64,000 bases of DNA. Source: AP-15 sp963775875 (GTDB lineage: Bacteria; Pseudomonadota; Alphaproteobacteria; ATCC43930; CGMCC-115725). The stretch spans positions 1 to 64,000 of the forward strand of contig CAVZKP010000039.1 of NCBI GenBank assembly GCA_963775875.1, in the 5' to 3' direction. Below are positions 1 through 10,802 of the stretch, piece by piece (position 1 is the stretch's first letter; each line of letters opens with the position of its first letter). Both the position numbers and the translations under genes were made by a program. The notes below the pieces were generated by a model. It searched no databases. It was not told the DNA's origin and saw nothing but the letters and a program-made list of their open reading frames with translations.

Positions 1-8
1 TCAGGCTC

Positions 9-1763
9 ATGACGGCGCGCGACGACGACCTGCGCGTCCGGCCTGGCCGAATCCAGCACGGTAATCGAGGCGGCAAGCGTCCTCAGACCTTCGTCGGCGA
101 GGTGATGCGGGCCGCGAAGAAGGCCGGCCATGTCGGCAACAGCTTCCGCTCAAGCCAGGGCCGCAGCCGGTCACGGTTCGGCCGCGGCCGGCGCGCGGCG
201 GTCTCGATCCGGCTGCGTTCCAACGCCCGGCGCGTGGTGATGAAGGCGCGCGTCGTCCGCCACCAGGGCACGCGGTTCCGCTCCGCGCCGCTGCCCAAGC
301 ACATCGCGTATCTGAAGCGCGACGGCGTGACCCGCGACGGCGAGGACGCGCGGATGTTCGACGCCGCCTCCGACACGGCCGATGAACGCGCCTTCGCCGA
401 GCGCTGCGAGGATGACCGCCATCATTTCCGGTTCATCATCTCGCCCGAGGACGCGGCCGAGCTGGCGGACCTCAAGACCTTCACCCGCGAGCTGATGCAG
501 GATGTCGAGAACGATCTCGGCACGAGGCTCGACTGGGTGGCGGTCGACCACTGGAACACCGACAACCCGCACGTCCACGTCCTGATCCGTGGCCGGGCCG
601 ACGATGGTCAGGACCTGGTCATCAGCCGCGACTACATCAGCCGAGGCTTTCGCGATCGCGCCGCCGAGCGCGTCACCGTGGAACTCGGTCCGCGCAGCGA
701 ACACGAGATCCGCACCGCGCTGGAAAAGGAGGTCGAGGCAGAACGCTGGACCAGCCTCGACCGCGCGCTGCGCGATATCGCCGACGAATGCGGCGGCGTC
801 GCCGACTTGCGGCCAGGTCCGGCGCCGAACGATCCCGGAGATGCGCCGCCTGATGCTCGGGCGGGCCGCGAAGCTCGAACGTCTCGGTCTCGCCGACCCG
901 GTCGGGCCTGCCTGCTGGACGTTGAAGCCGGGGCTCGAGCCGACGCTCCGCCAGCTCGGCATCCGCGGCGACATCATCAAGACGATGCACCGGGCGATGA
1001 GCGGGGCGGCCGGGAGCCGGACATCGCCGGCTTCGCGATCCACGGCGATGAGCCGTCCGATCCGGTGCTTGGCCGGCTCGTCAAACGCGGCCTCGATGAT
1101 GAACTGAAGGGATCGGCCTATGCGATCGTCGACGGCGTCGATGGGCGCACCCATCATCTCAAGTTCTCCGATCTTGAGACTGACCGGCGACGCGCCGTCC
1201 GGCGCAATCGTCGAGGCGCGAGCCTATGACGACGCCAACGGACGGCGCCGCCTGTCGCTCGCCACCCGCTCCGATCTTTCGATCGAGGCGCAGGCTGCTG
1301 CGTCCGGCGCGACCTGGCTCGACCGCCAGCTTCTCGCCAAGGACCCGCCGCTCAGCGGCGGCGGGTTCGGCGCCGAGGTGCGCGACGCGATGGAGGCGCG
1401 CGTCGATCATCTGGCCGAGGAAGGGCTTGCGCGCCGGCAAGGACAGCGCGTCGTGTTCGCCCGCGATCTCCTCGACACCTTGCGGCGGCGGGAACTGGAG
1501 GACGCGGCGGCGAAACTCTCGGCCGAGACAGGACTTGCTTATCAGCCCGCGGCGGAAGGCGAGCGTGTCTCGGGCGTCTATCGGCAACGGGTGACGCTCG
1601 CCTCCGGCCGGTTCGCCATGATCGATGACGGGCTCGGTTTCCAGCTCGTGCCGTGGCGGCCGGCACTCGAGAAGGAACTCGGCCGCGAGGTGCGCGGCGT
1701 CATGGCGCCCGGAGGGAACGTGGAGTGGAGTTTCTCGGCCGGAAACGGGGGCTGGGACTATGA
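9..1763 (+). pseudogene. Relaxase with DUF3363 (VirD2/TraI-like), frameshifted
   Basis: The product would nick the ICE at oriT and pilot the transferred strand. The relaxase core is visible: HHFRFIISPED at about residues 137-147 and the metal-binding HVHVL motif within DHWNTDNPHVHVLIRG. The DUF3363-type C-terminal half (EMRRLMLGRAAKLERLG, then WLDRQLLAKDPPLSGGGFG, then GRKRGLGL) is spread over all three frames, with shifts near 815, 1000, 1185 and 1733. The natural stop is at 1761-1763. The gene sits directly upstream of traG, the usual order in alphaproteobacterial trb-type ICEs. Residues are well kept on both sides of each shift, so indel errors are as likely as decay. Identification is firm; whether it is functional is open. 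Confidence 0.8.
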
Positions 1764-1872
1764 GGATTGCAGCGCAAACCGTCCGATTGCTTCGCCACCG
1801 TGTCCAGGTTCCCGACCCCTCGCAGTTCGGGCTTGCGTCCGCCTTTCGCGATGCGGCTGATCTGGTGTCGCC

Positions 1873-3863
1873 ATGAACGCGACCAAGATCCTCTGGGGCC
1901 AGATGCTTCTCGTCTGCGCCGTCGTGCTCGCCTTCGTCTGGGCGGCGACGGAATGGACGGCCTGGCAGCTCGCCTTCCAGCCGCAGCTCGGCCACCCCTG
2001 GTTCATGCTGTTCGGCTGGCCGGTCTACCAGCCGCCGGCCTTCTTCTGGTGGTGGTTCGCCTACGACGCCTACGCCCACGAGATCTTCGTCACGGGCGGC
2101 TTCATCGCGGCGCCGGCGGTGTCGCCGCCTTCGTCGTGGCGGTCGCCATGTCGGTCTGGCGCGCACGCGAGGTGAAGAAGGTCACGACCTATGGCTCCGC
2201 GCGCTGGGCCGAGGCGCGCGAGATTCGCAAGGCGCCGGGCTCCTTCATCCCGACGGCGTTCTTCTCGGCCGCTGGCGCGGCGCCTATCTCCGCCACGACG
2301 GCCCGGAGCATGTGCTGTGCTTCGCGCCGACACGATCGGGCAAGGGCGTCGGCCTGGTCGTGCCGACGCTGCTGACCTGGCCGGGCTCGGCCATCGTCCA
2401 CGACATCAAGGGCGAGAACTGGGGCTGACTGCCGGCTGGCGCGCGCGCTTCGGCCGTGTGCTGCTGTTCGATCCGACCAACACGCAAGAGCGCCGCCTAC
2501 AATCCGCTGCTCGAGGTCCGCCGCGGCGAATGGGAAGTGCGCGACGTCCAGAACATCGCCGACGTGCTGGTCGATCCCGAAGGCGCGCTGGAACGCCGGA
2601 ACCATTGGGAGAAGACCAGCCATTCGCTGCTGGTCGGCACGATCCTGCATGTGCTCTACGCCGAGCCGGACAAGACGCTCGCCGGCGTCGCCAACTTCCT
2701 GTCCGATCCGAAGCGGCCGATCGAGACGACGCTGCGCGCGATGATGACGACGCCGCATCTGGGCGAAGACGGGCGTTCATCCCGTCGTCGCCAGCGCCGC
2801 GCGCGAGCTGCTCAACAAGAGCGAGAACGAGCGCTCCGGCGTGCTTGTCGACGGCCATGTCGTTCCTCGGCCTCTATCGCGATCCGGTCGTCGCCGACCG
2901 TCACGCGGCGCTGCGACTGGCGCATCCGCGATCTCGTCGAGGCCGAGCGCCCGGTGACGCTCTACCTCGTCGTGCCGCCGTCGGACATCAGCCGGACCAA
3001 GCCGCTCGTCCGGCTTGATCCTCAATCAGATCGGCCGGCGTCTGACCGAAGAGCTGGAATTCGAAGCAGCCGGCGGCATCGGCTGCTGCTGATGCTCGAC
3101 GAGTTTCCGGCGCTCGGCCGGCTCGACTTCTTCGAGAGCGCGCTGGCCTTCATGGCAGGCTACGGGCTGAAGAGCTTCCTGATCGCCCAGATCCTGAACC
3201 AGATCGAGAAGGCCTACGGCCAGAACAACTCCATTCTCGACAACTGCCATGTGCGGGTGAGCTTCGCCACGAACGACGAGCGCACCGCCAAGCGCGTCTC
3301 CGACGCGCTCGGCACCGCGACCGAAATGCGCGCCATGAAGAACTATGCCGGCAGCCGCTCGAGCCCGTGGCTCGGCCACTTGATGGTCTCGCGCCAGGAG
3401 ACGGCGCGGCCACTGCTCACGCCCGGCGAGGTCATGCAGCTCCCGCCCGACGACGAGCTGGTTCTGATCTCCGGCTGCCCACCGATCCGGGCAAAGAAGG
3501 CGCGCTATTTCGAGGACCCCGAGATGCAGGCGCGCATCCTCCCGCCGCCGCGCTGACCAAGTCCAAAATCGCCGCCGACCGACGAACGCCTTCCGGCCCC
3601 GCACGACGGCGATTGGGCCGGCGCCGTCGTCGCGCCAGCGGCATCCGACACAGAAGATCCCGCCAACGCCGGAATTCGGCGCGAACCGGAATTGCCGGAA
3701 CACGAAGAGATCGTGCCCGAGCCAGCGCAAGCCCGTTCAGGAGTTCGAGCCCCCGGACGAGGAGCCGGACGACGAGGTTCAGCGCCAGCGCGTCATGCAG
3801 CGCACCTTCGGAACCGTCGCCCGCCAGGTCTCGCTCGATCCAGGCGACGACATGCAGATGTGA
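1873..3863 (+). pseudogene. traG: Type IV coupling protein TraG/VirD4, multiply frameshifted
   Basis: This is the inner-membrane ATPase that links the relaxosome to the trb secretion channel. The N-terminus MNATKILWGQMLLV is a membrane anchor. The Walker A region APTRSGKGVG lies near 2330 and the Walker B-like LLLMLDEFPALGRLDF near 3090. The conserved segment AYGQNNSILDNCHVRVSFA follows, and the acidic tail ends DDMQM at 3863. The reading frame changes near 2110, 2255, 2426, 2486, 2770, 2845, 2890, 3010-3070 and after 3550, the densest cluster of shifts in the window. Amino-acid identity to the family seems intact between shifts. It follows the relaxase and precedes the CopG-like gene. Confidence 0.8.
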
Positions 3864-3868
3864 CGCCC

Positions 3869-4411
3869 ATGCGCACCAAGCACACTTTCGTCTTCCCCCG
3901 GATCTCGCCGGCGAAGCTCGCTGACTATGCCGCTCGCAAGCGCGTGCCGCAGGCGCTGGTGGTCGAGGCGGCGCTCGCCTCGCATCTGTCGCCCGATGGC
4001 GCCGACCGTCTGGAGGCTGCGCTGGCGCGACGGCTCGATCGCATGACGCGGCAGATGGAGCGGATCGAACGGCACGTCACCATCTCGAATGAGGCGCTGG
4101 CCGTGTTCGTGCGCTTCTGGCTGACCAGCACGCCGGCTCTGCCCGACACCGCTCTCGCGGCCGCGCAGACCAAAGGGCGCGAGCGCTATGACGGTTCGTC
4201 GAAGCGCTCGGCCGGCGGCTGGCGCGCGGGCCGCAAGCTTGCCGACGAGGTGAGCCAGGACGTCGCTTCCGAGTCGGAACAGCGACGCAACGCCGAACGG
4301 CACCTGACAGCCGACCCTCCCGGCCGCCTGTCTTTCTATCCCAGAGCCCTCCCGCCTCATCATCGTTGTTGCGGAGTCCCATTTCCGGCTCTTTCTAATC
4401 AACCCCGCTGA
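3869..4411 (+). CDS. CopG/ribbon-helix-helix-type conjugation regulator
   Basis: A small cytoplasmic protein always found between traG and trbB in this ICE family, usually annotated as a CopG family regulator. The start MRTKHTFVFPRISPAKLADYAARK is 6 bp after the traG stop. Residues 8-45 resemble the ribbon-helix-helix region. A helical segment RLDRMTRQMERIERHVTISNEAL follows. Between about 4196 and 4234 the frame appears to slip and return: one frame gives FVEALGRRLARG, the other RKLADEVSQDV. The tail after that is therefore partly uncertain. DNA binding and control of the trb operon are inferred from family and position. Confidence 0.65.
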   Translation: MRTKHTFVFPRISPAKLADYAARKRVPQALVVEAALASHLSPDGADRLEAALARRLDRMTRQMERIERHVTISNEALAVFVRFWLTSTPALPDTALAAAQTKGRERYDGSSKRSAGGWRAGRKLADEVSQDVASESEQRRNAERHLTADPPGRLSFYPRALPPHHRCCGVPFPALSNQPR

Positions 4412-4417
4412 CACATC

Positions 4418-4434
4418 CGCCTCCGAGTGAGGCG
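4418..4434. promoter_or_regulatory. Short dyad just upstream of trbB
   Basis: CGCCTC and GAGGCG form a perfect 6-bp inverted repeat around 5 bases, about 19 bases before the trbB start and just after the CopG-like stop. It could be an operator for the adjacent regulator or a small mRNA hairpin. There is no other support. Confidence 0.25.
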
Positions 4435-4452
4435 AACTTTGCGGGGTTCGCA

Positions 4453-5419
4453 GTGACGACAATCTCCCTCCGATCTGAAGCTTTCGCCCGCGGCGCGCGC
4501 ATGCTGCGCACCGCGCTCGGGCCGGCGATCTCCGCCTATCTCGAAGATCCCAGCATCGTCGAGGTGATGCTCAATCCCGACGGTCGGTTGTGGATCGACC
4601 GGTTGTCGGGCGGCCTCGAAGACACCGGCTGCCGCGTCACGCCGGCGGACGCCGAACGCATCGTGCGCCTGGTCGCGCATCATGTCGGCGTCGAGGTGCA
4701 TGCCGGCAGCCCGCGCGTCTCGGCGGAGCTGCCGGAAAGCGGGGAGCGGTTCGAGGGCCTGGTGCCGCCGGTGGTCGCGGCGCCGTGCTTCGCCATCCGC
4801 CGCCCGGCCGTCGCCGTGTTCACGCTCGGCGACTATGTCGACGCCGGCATCATGTCGGCGGCGCAGGCCGAGCTGCTGCGCGTCGCGGTGCGCGAGCGCA
4901 AGAACATCCTCGTCGCCGGCGGCACCTCGACCGGCAAGACCACGCTGGTCAACGCGCTGCTCGCCGAGGTCGCCAAGACCGGCGACCGGGTCGTGCTGAT
5001 CGAGGATACGCGCGAGCTGCAATGCGCCGCGCCGAACCTCGTCGCGCTGCGCACCAAGGACGGCGCCGCCTCGCTGTCCGATCTCGTCCGCTCCGTCGCT
5101 TCGGCTTCGGCCCGACCGCATTCCGATCGGCGAGGTGCGCGGCGCGGAGGCGCTCGACCTCTTGAAGGCCTGGGGCACCGGCCATCCCGGCGGCGTCGGC
5201 ACGCTGCACGCCGGCTCGGCCATCGGCGCGCTGCGCCGCCTCGAGCAGCTCATCCAGGAAGCCGTCGTCACGGTCCCGCGCGCGCTGATCGCCGAGACCA
5301 TCGATCTCATCGCGGTCCTCGCCGGCCGCGGCTCCGCGCGCCGGCTCGCCGAGCTGGCCGCGGTCAAGGGCCTCGGCCCGACCGGCGACTACGTCCTCAC
5401 CCCCGCAGGAGAACCGTGA
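4453..5419 (+). CDS. trbB: TrbB, VirB11-type secretion ATPase (one frameshift)
   Basis: Hexameric traffic ATPase of the P-type mating-pair apparatus. The start is GTG (VTTISLRSEAF). Walker A is GGTSTGKT near 4920, followed by VLIEDTRELQC, the Asp box. The C-terminal Walker B/His-box half is RGAEALDLLKAWGTGHPGG with TLHAGSA. The frame changes near 5095, where one extra base separates SLSDLVRS from LRLRPDRIPIGEV; with that base removed the gene is about 322 residues, normal for TrbB. Its TGA overlaps the trbC ATG at 5419, implying translational coupling. Confidence 0.85.
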
Positions 5420-5742
5420 TGCTGCTCAACCGTGCCCGCCGTGCGCTCGCCACGGCTTCGACCTTCGTCTTCGTCGCGCTCGCGACCGCGCCGGCCTATG
5501 CCGCCGGCTCCAACATGCCCTGGGAGCAGCCGCTCACGCAGATCCTGGATTCGATCCAGGGTCCGGTCGCCAAGGTCATCTCGGTGATCGTCATCATCGT
5601 CACCGGCCTGACGCTCGCCTTCGGCGAAACCTCTGGCGGCTTCCGCCGGCTGATCCAGATCGTCTTCGGCCTGTCGATCGCCTTCGCCGCATCGAGCTTC
5701 TTCCTGACCTTCTTCCAGTTCGGCGGCGGAGCGCTGGTGTGA
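5419..5742 (+). CDS. trbC: TrbC, VirB2-type pilin
   Basis: Conjugative pilus subunit precursor of 107 residues. It has an N-terminal signal sequence ending ...APAYAAGSN and two hydrophobic segments (VAKVISVIVIIVTGLTLAFG and IVFGLSIAFAASSFFLTFF), the layout of VirB2/TrbC pilins, which are cleaved and often cyclised. It starts inside the trbB stop (ATGA arrangement) and its own stop overlaps the trbD start, so it is the second gene of a tightly coupled operon. Confidence 0.88.
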   Translation: MLLNRARRALATASTFVFVALATAPAYAAGSNMPWEQPLTQILDSIQGPVAKVISVIVIIVTGLTLAFGETSGGFRRLIQIVFGLSIAFAASSFFLTFFQFGGGALV

Positions 5743-6011
5743 TGGAGCAGGATGCGCCCATCACCGGCTTCTACGCGCCCGTCCATCGCGCGCTGACCGA
5801 ACCGATCCTGCTCGGCGGCGCGCCGCGCGCGGTCGCGATCGTCAACGGCACGCTCGCCGCCGCCGTCGGGCTTGGCCTTCGCCTCTGGATCGTCGGCGGC
5901 GCGATCTGGCTGATCGGCCATGTCGCCGCCGTGTGGGCCGCCAAGCGCGATCCCGCCTTCGTCGACGTGGTGCGCCGGCACCTGCGCTATCCGCAGCATC
6001 TGGTCGCGTGA
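5742..6011 (+). CDS. trbD: TrbD, VirB3-like inner-membrane protein
   Basis: A short (89-90 residue) protein of the secretion channel. It begins MEQDAPITGFYAPVHRALTEP, the typical VirB3 start, followed by a hydrophobic stretch GTLAAAVGLGLRLWIVGGAIWLIGHVAAV. An ATG at 5742 and a GTG at 5739 are both possible starts; either overlaps the trbC stop. It lies immediately before trbE, the partner ATPase with which VirB3 proteins act and are sometimes fused. Confidence 0.85.
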   Translation: MEQDAPITGFYAPVHRALTEPILLGGAPRAVAIVNGTLAAAVGLGLRLWIVGGAIWLIGHVAAVWAAKRDPAFVDVVRRHLRYPQHLVA

Positions 6012-6021
6012 GGTTCGATCG

Positions 6022-8454
6022 ATGATGAACCTCGCCGAATACCGCCATCGCACGCAAAGCCTCGCCGACTTCCTGCCTTGGGCGGCGCTGGTCGAGAAGG
6101 GCGTCATCCTCAACAAGGACGGCTCCTTCCAGCGCACCGCGCGCTTTCGCGGACCCGATCTGGACTCGGCAACGCCGGCCGAGCTGGTCGCGATCACCTC
6201 GCGTCTCAACAACGCGCTGCGCCGCCTCGGCTCCGGCTGGGCGGTGTTCATCGAGGCGCAGCGCGTGCCGGCCCATCGCTATCCCGTCGGGCAATTTCCC
6301 GACGCGACGTCGGCCTGGTCGACGCCGAACGGCGTGCGCAGTTCGAGGAAGAAGGCGCGCATTTCGAGAGCCGCTATTTCCTGACGCTGCTGTGGCTGCC
6401 GCCGGCCGACGACGCCGCGCGCGCCGAGAGCTGGCTCTATGAGGGCCGCTCGCATGCGGGCGCCGATTGGCGCGCGGTGCTGGAAGGCTTCATCGACCGC
6501 ACCGATCGTGTGCTCGCGCTGATCGAGGGCTTCATGCCTGAAGCCGACTGGCTCGATGACGGCGAGACTCTGACCTACCTGCATTCCTGCATCTCGACCC
6601 GCCGCCAGCGCGTGCGCGTGCCCGAGACGCCGATGTATCTCGACGCCATCCTGGTCGACGAGGATTTGACCGGCGGCCTCGAGCCACGGCTCGGCCGCGC
6701 GCATCTGCGCACGCTCACGATCATGGGCTTCCCGTCGCAGACCTGGCCGGGCCTGCTCGACGATCTCAATCGCCTCGCCTTTCCCTATCGCTGGGCGACA
6801 CGCGCCGTCTGTCTCGACAAGACCGACGCGACCAAGCTGCTCGGCAAGATCCGCCGCCAATGGTTCGCCAAGCGCAAGTCGATCATGGCGATCCTGAAGG
6901 AGGTGATGACCAACGAGGCGTCGGTCCTGATGGACTCCGATGCCGCCAACAAGGCGCTCGATGCCGACGCCGCGCTGCAGGAGCTCGGCACCGACCTTGT
7001 CGGCGAGGCCTATGTCACCGCCACGGTCACTGTCTGGGACGAGGACCCGCGGATCGCCGATGAGCGCCTGCGTCTGGTCGAGAAGACCATCCAGGGCCGC
7101 GACTTCACCTGCATGCGCGAGGGCGTCAACGCCATCGAGGCGTGGCTCGGATCGCTCCCCGGCCATGTCTACGCCAACGTCCGCCAGCCGCCGGTCTCGA
7201 CGCTCAACCTCGCGCACATGATGCCGTTCTCGGCGGTCTGGGCCGGGCCGGAACGGGACGAGCATTTCCAGGCGCCGCCGCTGTTCTTCGCGCGGACCGA
7301 AGGATCCACGCCGTTCCGCTTTTCGCTTCATGTCGGCGATGTCGGCCACACGCTGATCGTCGGCCCGACCGGCGCCGGCAAGAGCGTGCTGCTGGCGCTG
7401 ATGGCGCTGCAGTTCCGCCGCTATGCCGGCGCGCAGGTCTTCGCCTTCGATTTCGGCGGCTCGATCCGCGCGGCCGCGCTCGCCATGGGCGGCGACTGGC
7501 ACGATCTCGGCGGCGCGTTGGCCGACAACGCCAGCGCGCCCGTCGCCTTGCAGCCGCTGGCGCGCGTCGATGATGCCGGCGAGCGCGCCTGGGCGGCGGA
7601 GTGGGTCGCGACGCTGCTCGCCCGCGAGTCCGTCACCGTCACCCCCGAACTGAAGGAGCATCTATGGTCGGCCCTGACCTCGCTCGCCTCCGCGCCGGTT
7701 TTGGAGCGAACGATCACCGGCCTGTCGGTGCTCTTGCAGTCCAATGCGCTCAAGCAGGCGCTGCAGCCCTACACGGTCGCCGGACCCTGGGGCCGCCTGC
7801 TCGATGCGGAGACGCGAGCGTCTCGGCGAAGCGGAGGTGCAGGCCTTCGAGACCGAGGGCCTGATCGGCGCCGGCGCGGCGCCCGCCGTGCTGTCCTATC
7901 TGTTTCACCGCATCGAAGATCGGTTCGACGGCCGGCCGACCTTGCTCATCGTCGACGAGGGCTGGCTCGCGCTCGACGATCCCGGCTTCGCCGGCCAGCT
8001 CCGCGAGTGGCTGAAGACGCTGCGGAAGAAGAACGCCTCGGTCATCTTCGCCACCCAGTCGCTCGCCGACATCGACGGCAGCGCCATCGCGCCGGCGATC
8101 ATCGAAAGCTGCCCAACCCGGATTCTACTGCCAAACGAACGCGCGCTCGAGCCGCAGATCGCGGCGATCTATCGGCGCTTCGGTCTCAACGACCGGCAGA
8201 TCGAGATCCTGAGCCGGGCGACGCCGAAGCGCGAATATTACTGCCAGTCGCGCCGCGGCAATCGCGTGTTCGAGCTCGGCCTCTCCGAAGTCGCGCTCGC
8301 CTTCACCGCCGCCTCGTCGAAGACCGACCAGACCGCCATCGAAGAGATCCTCGCCGCCCACGGTCGCGATGGCTTCGCCGCCGCATGGCTGCGCCGCAAG
8401 GCCCTCGATTGGGCGGCCGACATGCTCACCCGCAAAGAAGAGGTTTCGTCATGA
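6022..8454 (+). CDS. trbE: TrbE, VirB4-type ATPase (two frameshifts)
   Basis: The largest ATPase of the mating-pair apparatus, about 810 residues once joined. The start MMNLAEYRHRTQSLADFLPW is at 6022. The VirB4 N-terminal domain runs to about residue 430. Walker A is GPTGAGKS at about 7366-7390 and Walker B LLIVDEGWLALDDP near 7945, followed by the conserved FATQSLADI. The frame slips near 6306 (after PVGQFPDA) and near 7812 (after GRLLDAE). Both sides of each slip match the family. The stop overlaps the trbJ start (ATGA at 8451). Confidence 0.85.
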
Positions 8455-9194
8455 TTACGCGTCGCCTGCGTGCCGGTCTCATCGCCGGCGTCGCCGCCCT
8501 GTCCATAGCCGCCTTCAGCTTTCCCGCCCACGCGCAGTGGATCGTGTTCGACCCGACCAACTTCGCGCAAAACATCCTGACCGCTGCACGCGAGCTTCAG
8601 CAGGTCAACAATGAAATCCAGATGCTGGAGAACCAGGCCACGTCCCTGATCAATCAGGCGCGTAACCTGGCGAGCCTTCCCTATTCCTCGCTCGCGCAAC
8701 TCCAGCAGCAGATCACGCAGACCCAGCAGCTTCTCGCGCAGGCGCAGCGCATCGCCTACAGCGTGACGACGATCGATCAGGCGTTCACTCAGACTTATCC
8801 GCAAGCCTATTCCGGCTCGACTTCGTCGCAGCAGCTTCTCGCCGACGCGCAGACGCGCTGGCAGAACGCGCTCGCGAGCTTCCAGGACACCATGCGCGTG
8901 CAGGCCGGCGTGGTCACGAACCTCAACAATACCCGCACGCAGATCAATGCTCTCGTCTCATCGAGCCAGTCGGCCACCGGCGCACTTCAGGCCGCCCAGT
9001 CCGGCAACCAGCTCGTCGCCCTCCAGACCACGCAGCTCGCGGATCTGACCGCGCTCATGGCATCGATCGCCCGAGCGCAAAGCCTCGATGCGGCGCGCAC
9101 GCTCGAGACGCAGGCTCAAGCGCAGGCGCAGACCACCAATTTCCTCAACTACGGCTCCGGCTATCAGCCCGGCTCCGCGCAGATGTTCCACTGA
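8451..9194 (+). CDS. trbJ: TrbJ, VirB5-like pilus-assembly protein
   Basis: Secreted or periplasmic P-type conjugative transfer protein of 247 residues in an intact frame. The signal peptide is MITRRLRAGLIAGVAALSIAAFSFPAHA, followed by QWIVFDPTNFAQNILTAARELQQV, the hallmark TrbJ start. Long glutamine-rich helices (LAQLQQQITQTQQLLAQAQR) should form a coiled coil, as in VirB5 minor pilins. It overlaps trbE upstream and shares its stop with the start of trbK downstream. Confidence 0.9.
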   Translation: MITRRLRAGLIAGVAALSIAAFSFPAHAQWIVFDPTNFAQNILTAARELQQVNNEIQMLENQATSLINQARNLASLPYSSLAQLQQQITQTQQLLAQAQRIAYSVTTIDQAFTQTYPQAYSGSTSSQQLLADAQTRWQNALASFQDTMRVQAGVVTNLNNTRTQINALVSSSQSATGALQAAQSGNQLVALQTTQLADLTALMASIARAQSLDAARTLETQAQAQAQTTNFLNYGSGYQPGSAQMFH

Positions 9195-9512
9195 TGCGCG
9201 GCCGTCTCCTCAACCTGCCCGCCATCGCGCGCGCCGCCGGCTTCGCCCTGGTCGCCATCGCGATCGTCGCCGCCACGCTGCATTTTCGGACGAGCGCGCC
9301 ACGCGCCCGAGGGCCTGCACGTGAGTCCAGCCGCAGCCTCCGATCCGCTCACTGAGGAACTGCAGCGGTGCCAGGCGCTCGCCACGCAAGCGAAGGATGA
9401 CGCCGCTTGCGAAGCCGCCTGGGCCGAGAGCCGCCGCCGCTTCTTCACCTATCAGCCCACCCCGAGCGCCGCGACCCCGCCGGCCGCAGCTCCGAAATCC
9501 TCCGACAGGTAA
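9194..9512 (+). CDS. TrbK-like small entry-exclusion-type protein (frameshifted)
   Basis: The start ATG at 9194 overlaps the trbJ stop. The N-terminus MRGRLLNLPAIARAAGFALVAIAIVAA is a membrane or signal segment. The C-terminal part DPLTEELQRCQALATQAKDDAACEAAWAE and RRRF lies in another frame, and a slip near 9300 joins them. The position between trbJ and trbL and the two-cysteine helical pattern match the alternative TrbK family. TrbK proteins are linked to entry exclusion in other plasmids; the same role here is inferred. Confidence 0.7.
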
Positions 9513-9517
9513 GCGAT

Positions 9518-10798
9518 ATGGGCGGCACCGGCGTCATCGACAATTTCCTGGGCACGTTCACCCAGTACATCGATTCCGGCTTCGGCTTGGTGCAGGGCGA
9601 TGTGCGCTGGCTCGCCGGCGTCCTCATCGCCATCGACATCACGCTCGCCGGCCTGTTCTGGGCGATGGCGCCGGACGAGGACGTGCTCGCGCGCCTGATC
9701 AAGAAGACGCTCTATATCGGCGTCTTCGCCTTCATCATCGGCAACTACAACAACCTCGCGCAGATCATCTACAACTGCTTCGCCGGGCTCGGCATCGAGG
9801 CGGGCGGCGGCACGATGAGCGCCGCGCAGCTTCTTCAGCCGGGCAAGATCGCCGAGGTCGGGATCGACGCCGGCAAGCCGATCCTGACCGCGATCTCCGG
9901 CATGATGGGCTTCACCAGCGTCTTCGCGAACCTGGTGCAGATCGTCATCCTGCTCGTCGCCTGGCTGATCGTCGTCATCAGCTTCTTCGTGATGGCGATC
10001 CAGCTCTTCGTCAGCCTGATCGAGTTCAAGCTGACGACCCTCGCCGGCTTCGTCCTCGTGCCGTTCGGACTCTTCGGCCGCACCGCGTTCCTGGCCGAGC
10101 GCGTGCTCGGCAACGTGGTGTCGTCCGGCATCAAGATCCTGGTGCTCGCCGTCATCATCGGCATCGGCTCCACGATCTTCGGCCAGTTCACCTCGGGCTT
10201 CAACAATCCGCCGACGATTTCCGACGCGCTGACGCTCATCCTCGCGGCGTTGTCGCTGCTTGGCCTGACCATCTTCGGTCCCGGTATCGCCAACGGCCTG
10301 ATCGCCGGCGGCCCCCAGCTCGGCGCGGGCGCCGCCGTCGGGACTGGCCTCGCAGTGGCGGGCATCGGCGCCGCCGGAATCGCCGCGACGGCAGGCGGGC
10401 TCGCCGCGGCGGGTGGCGCCATCGCCGGAACGGCTCGCGCGGGCGCTTCGGTGGCCGGCGGTGCGACCGCCGCCTACCGGGCCGGCGGCGCGGCGGGCGT
10501 CGCCCAGGCGGCGGGATCCGTCGCGATGAGCCCGCTGCGCCGCGCGGCGGCCAGCCTGAAAGAGAGCTTCGCCTCCGGAGAACGCGCCGTCATGCGCGGC
10601 GGTGCGTCCCAAGGCGGCGCCAGTGCAACGGCTGCTTCAGGTGCGTCCGGCGGCGGCTCCGACGGCCCGCCAGCTTGGGCGCAGCGCATGAAGCGCAGTC
10701 AGACCATCAACCGCGGCGTGACCGCCGCCGACCATGCCATCCGCTCCGGCGATCGGCCGAGCGGCGGCAGCCAGGTCGACCTTTCCGAGGGGGAGTAA
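9518..10798 (+). CDS. trbL: TrbL, VirB6-like channel protein
   Basis: Polytopic inner-membrane component of the conjugation channel, about 426 residues and intact. The start MGGTGVIDNFLGTFTQYID at 9518 follows an AGGTAAGCG ribosome-binding region that includes the trbK stop. At least six hydrophobic segments lie between residues 25 and 270. A glycine/alanine-rich stretch (residues about 270-350) and a hydrophilic tail with DGPPAWAQRMKRSQTINRG follow, both usual for this family. trbF starts 5 bp after its stop. Confidence 0.9.
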   Translation: MGGTGVIDNFLGTFTQYIDSGFGLVQGDVRWLAGVLIAIDITLAGLFWAMAPDEDVLARLIKKTLYIGVFAFIIGNYNNLAQIIYNCFAGLGIEAGGGTMSAAQLLQPGKIAEVGIDAGKPILTAISGMMGFTSVFANLVQIVILLVAWLIVVISFFVMAIQLFVSLIEFKLTTLAGFVLVPFGLFGRTAFLAERVLGNVVSSGIKILVLAVIIGIGSTIFGQFTSGFNNPPTISDALTLILAALSLLGLTIFGPGIANGLIAGGPQLGAGAAVGTGLAVAGIGAAGIAATAGGLAAAGGAIAGTARAGASVAGGATAAYRAGGAAGVAQAAGSVAMSPLRRAAASLKESFASGERAVMRGGASQGGASATAASGASGGGSDGPPAWAQRMKRSQTINRGVTAADHAIRSGDRPSGGSQVDLSEGE

Positions 10799-10802
10799 AC
10801 CC

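Noticed and set aside
6279..7661. Long minus-strand open frame (460 codons) opposite trbE
   Set aside because: It is a high-GC shadow: no ribosome-binding site, composition rich in Arg/Gly/Ala, and the + strand carries clear TrbE motifs.
9452..10612. Minus-strand open frame of 386 codons opposite trbL
   Set aside because: Shadow of TrbL; its product is an unnatural run of charged residues with no motifs.
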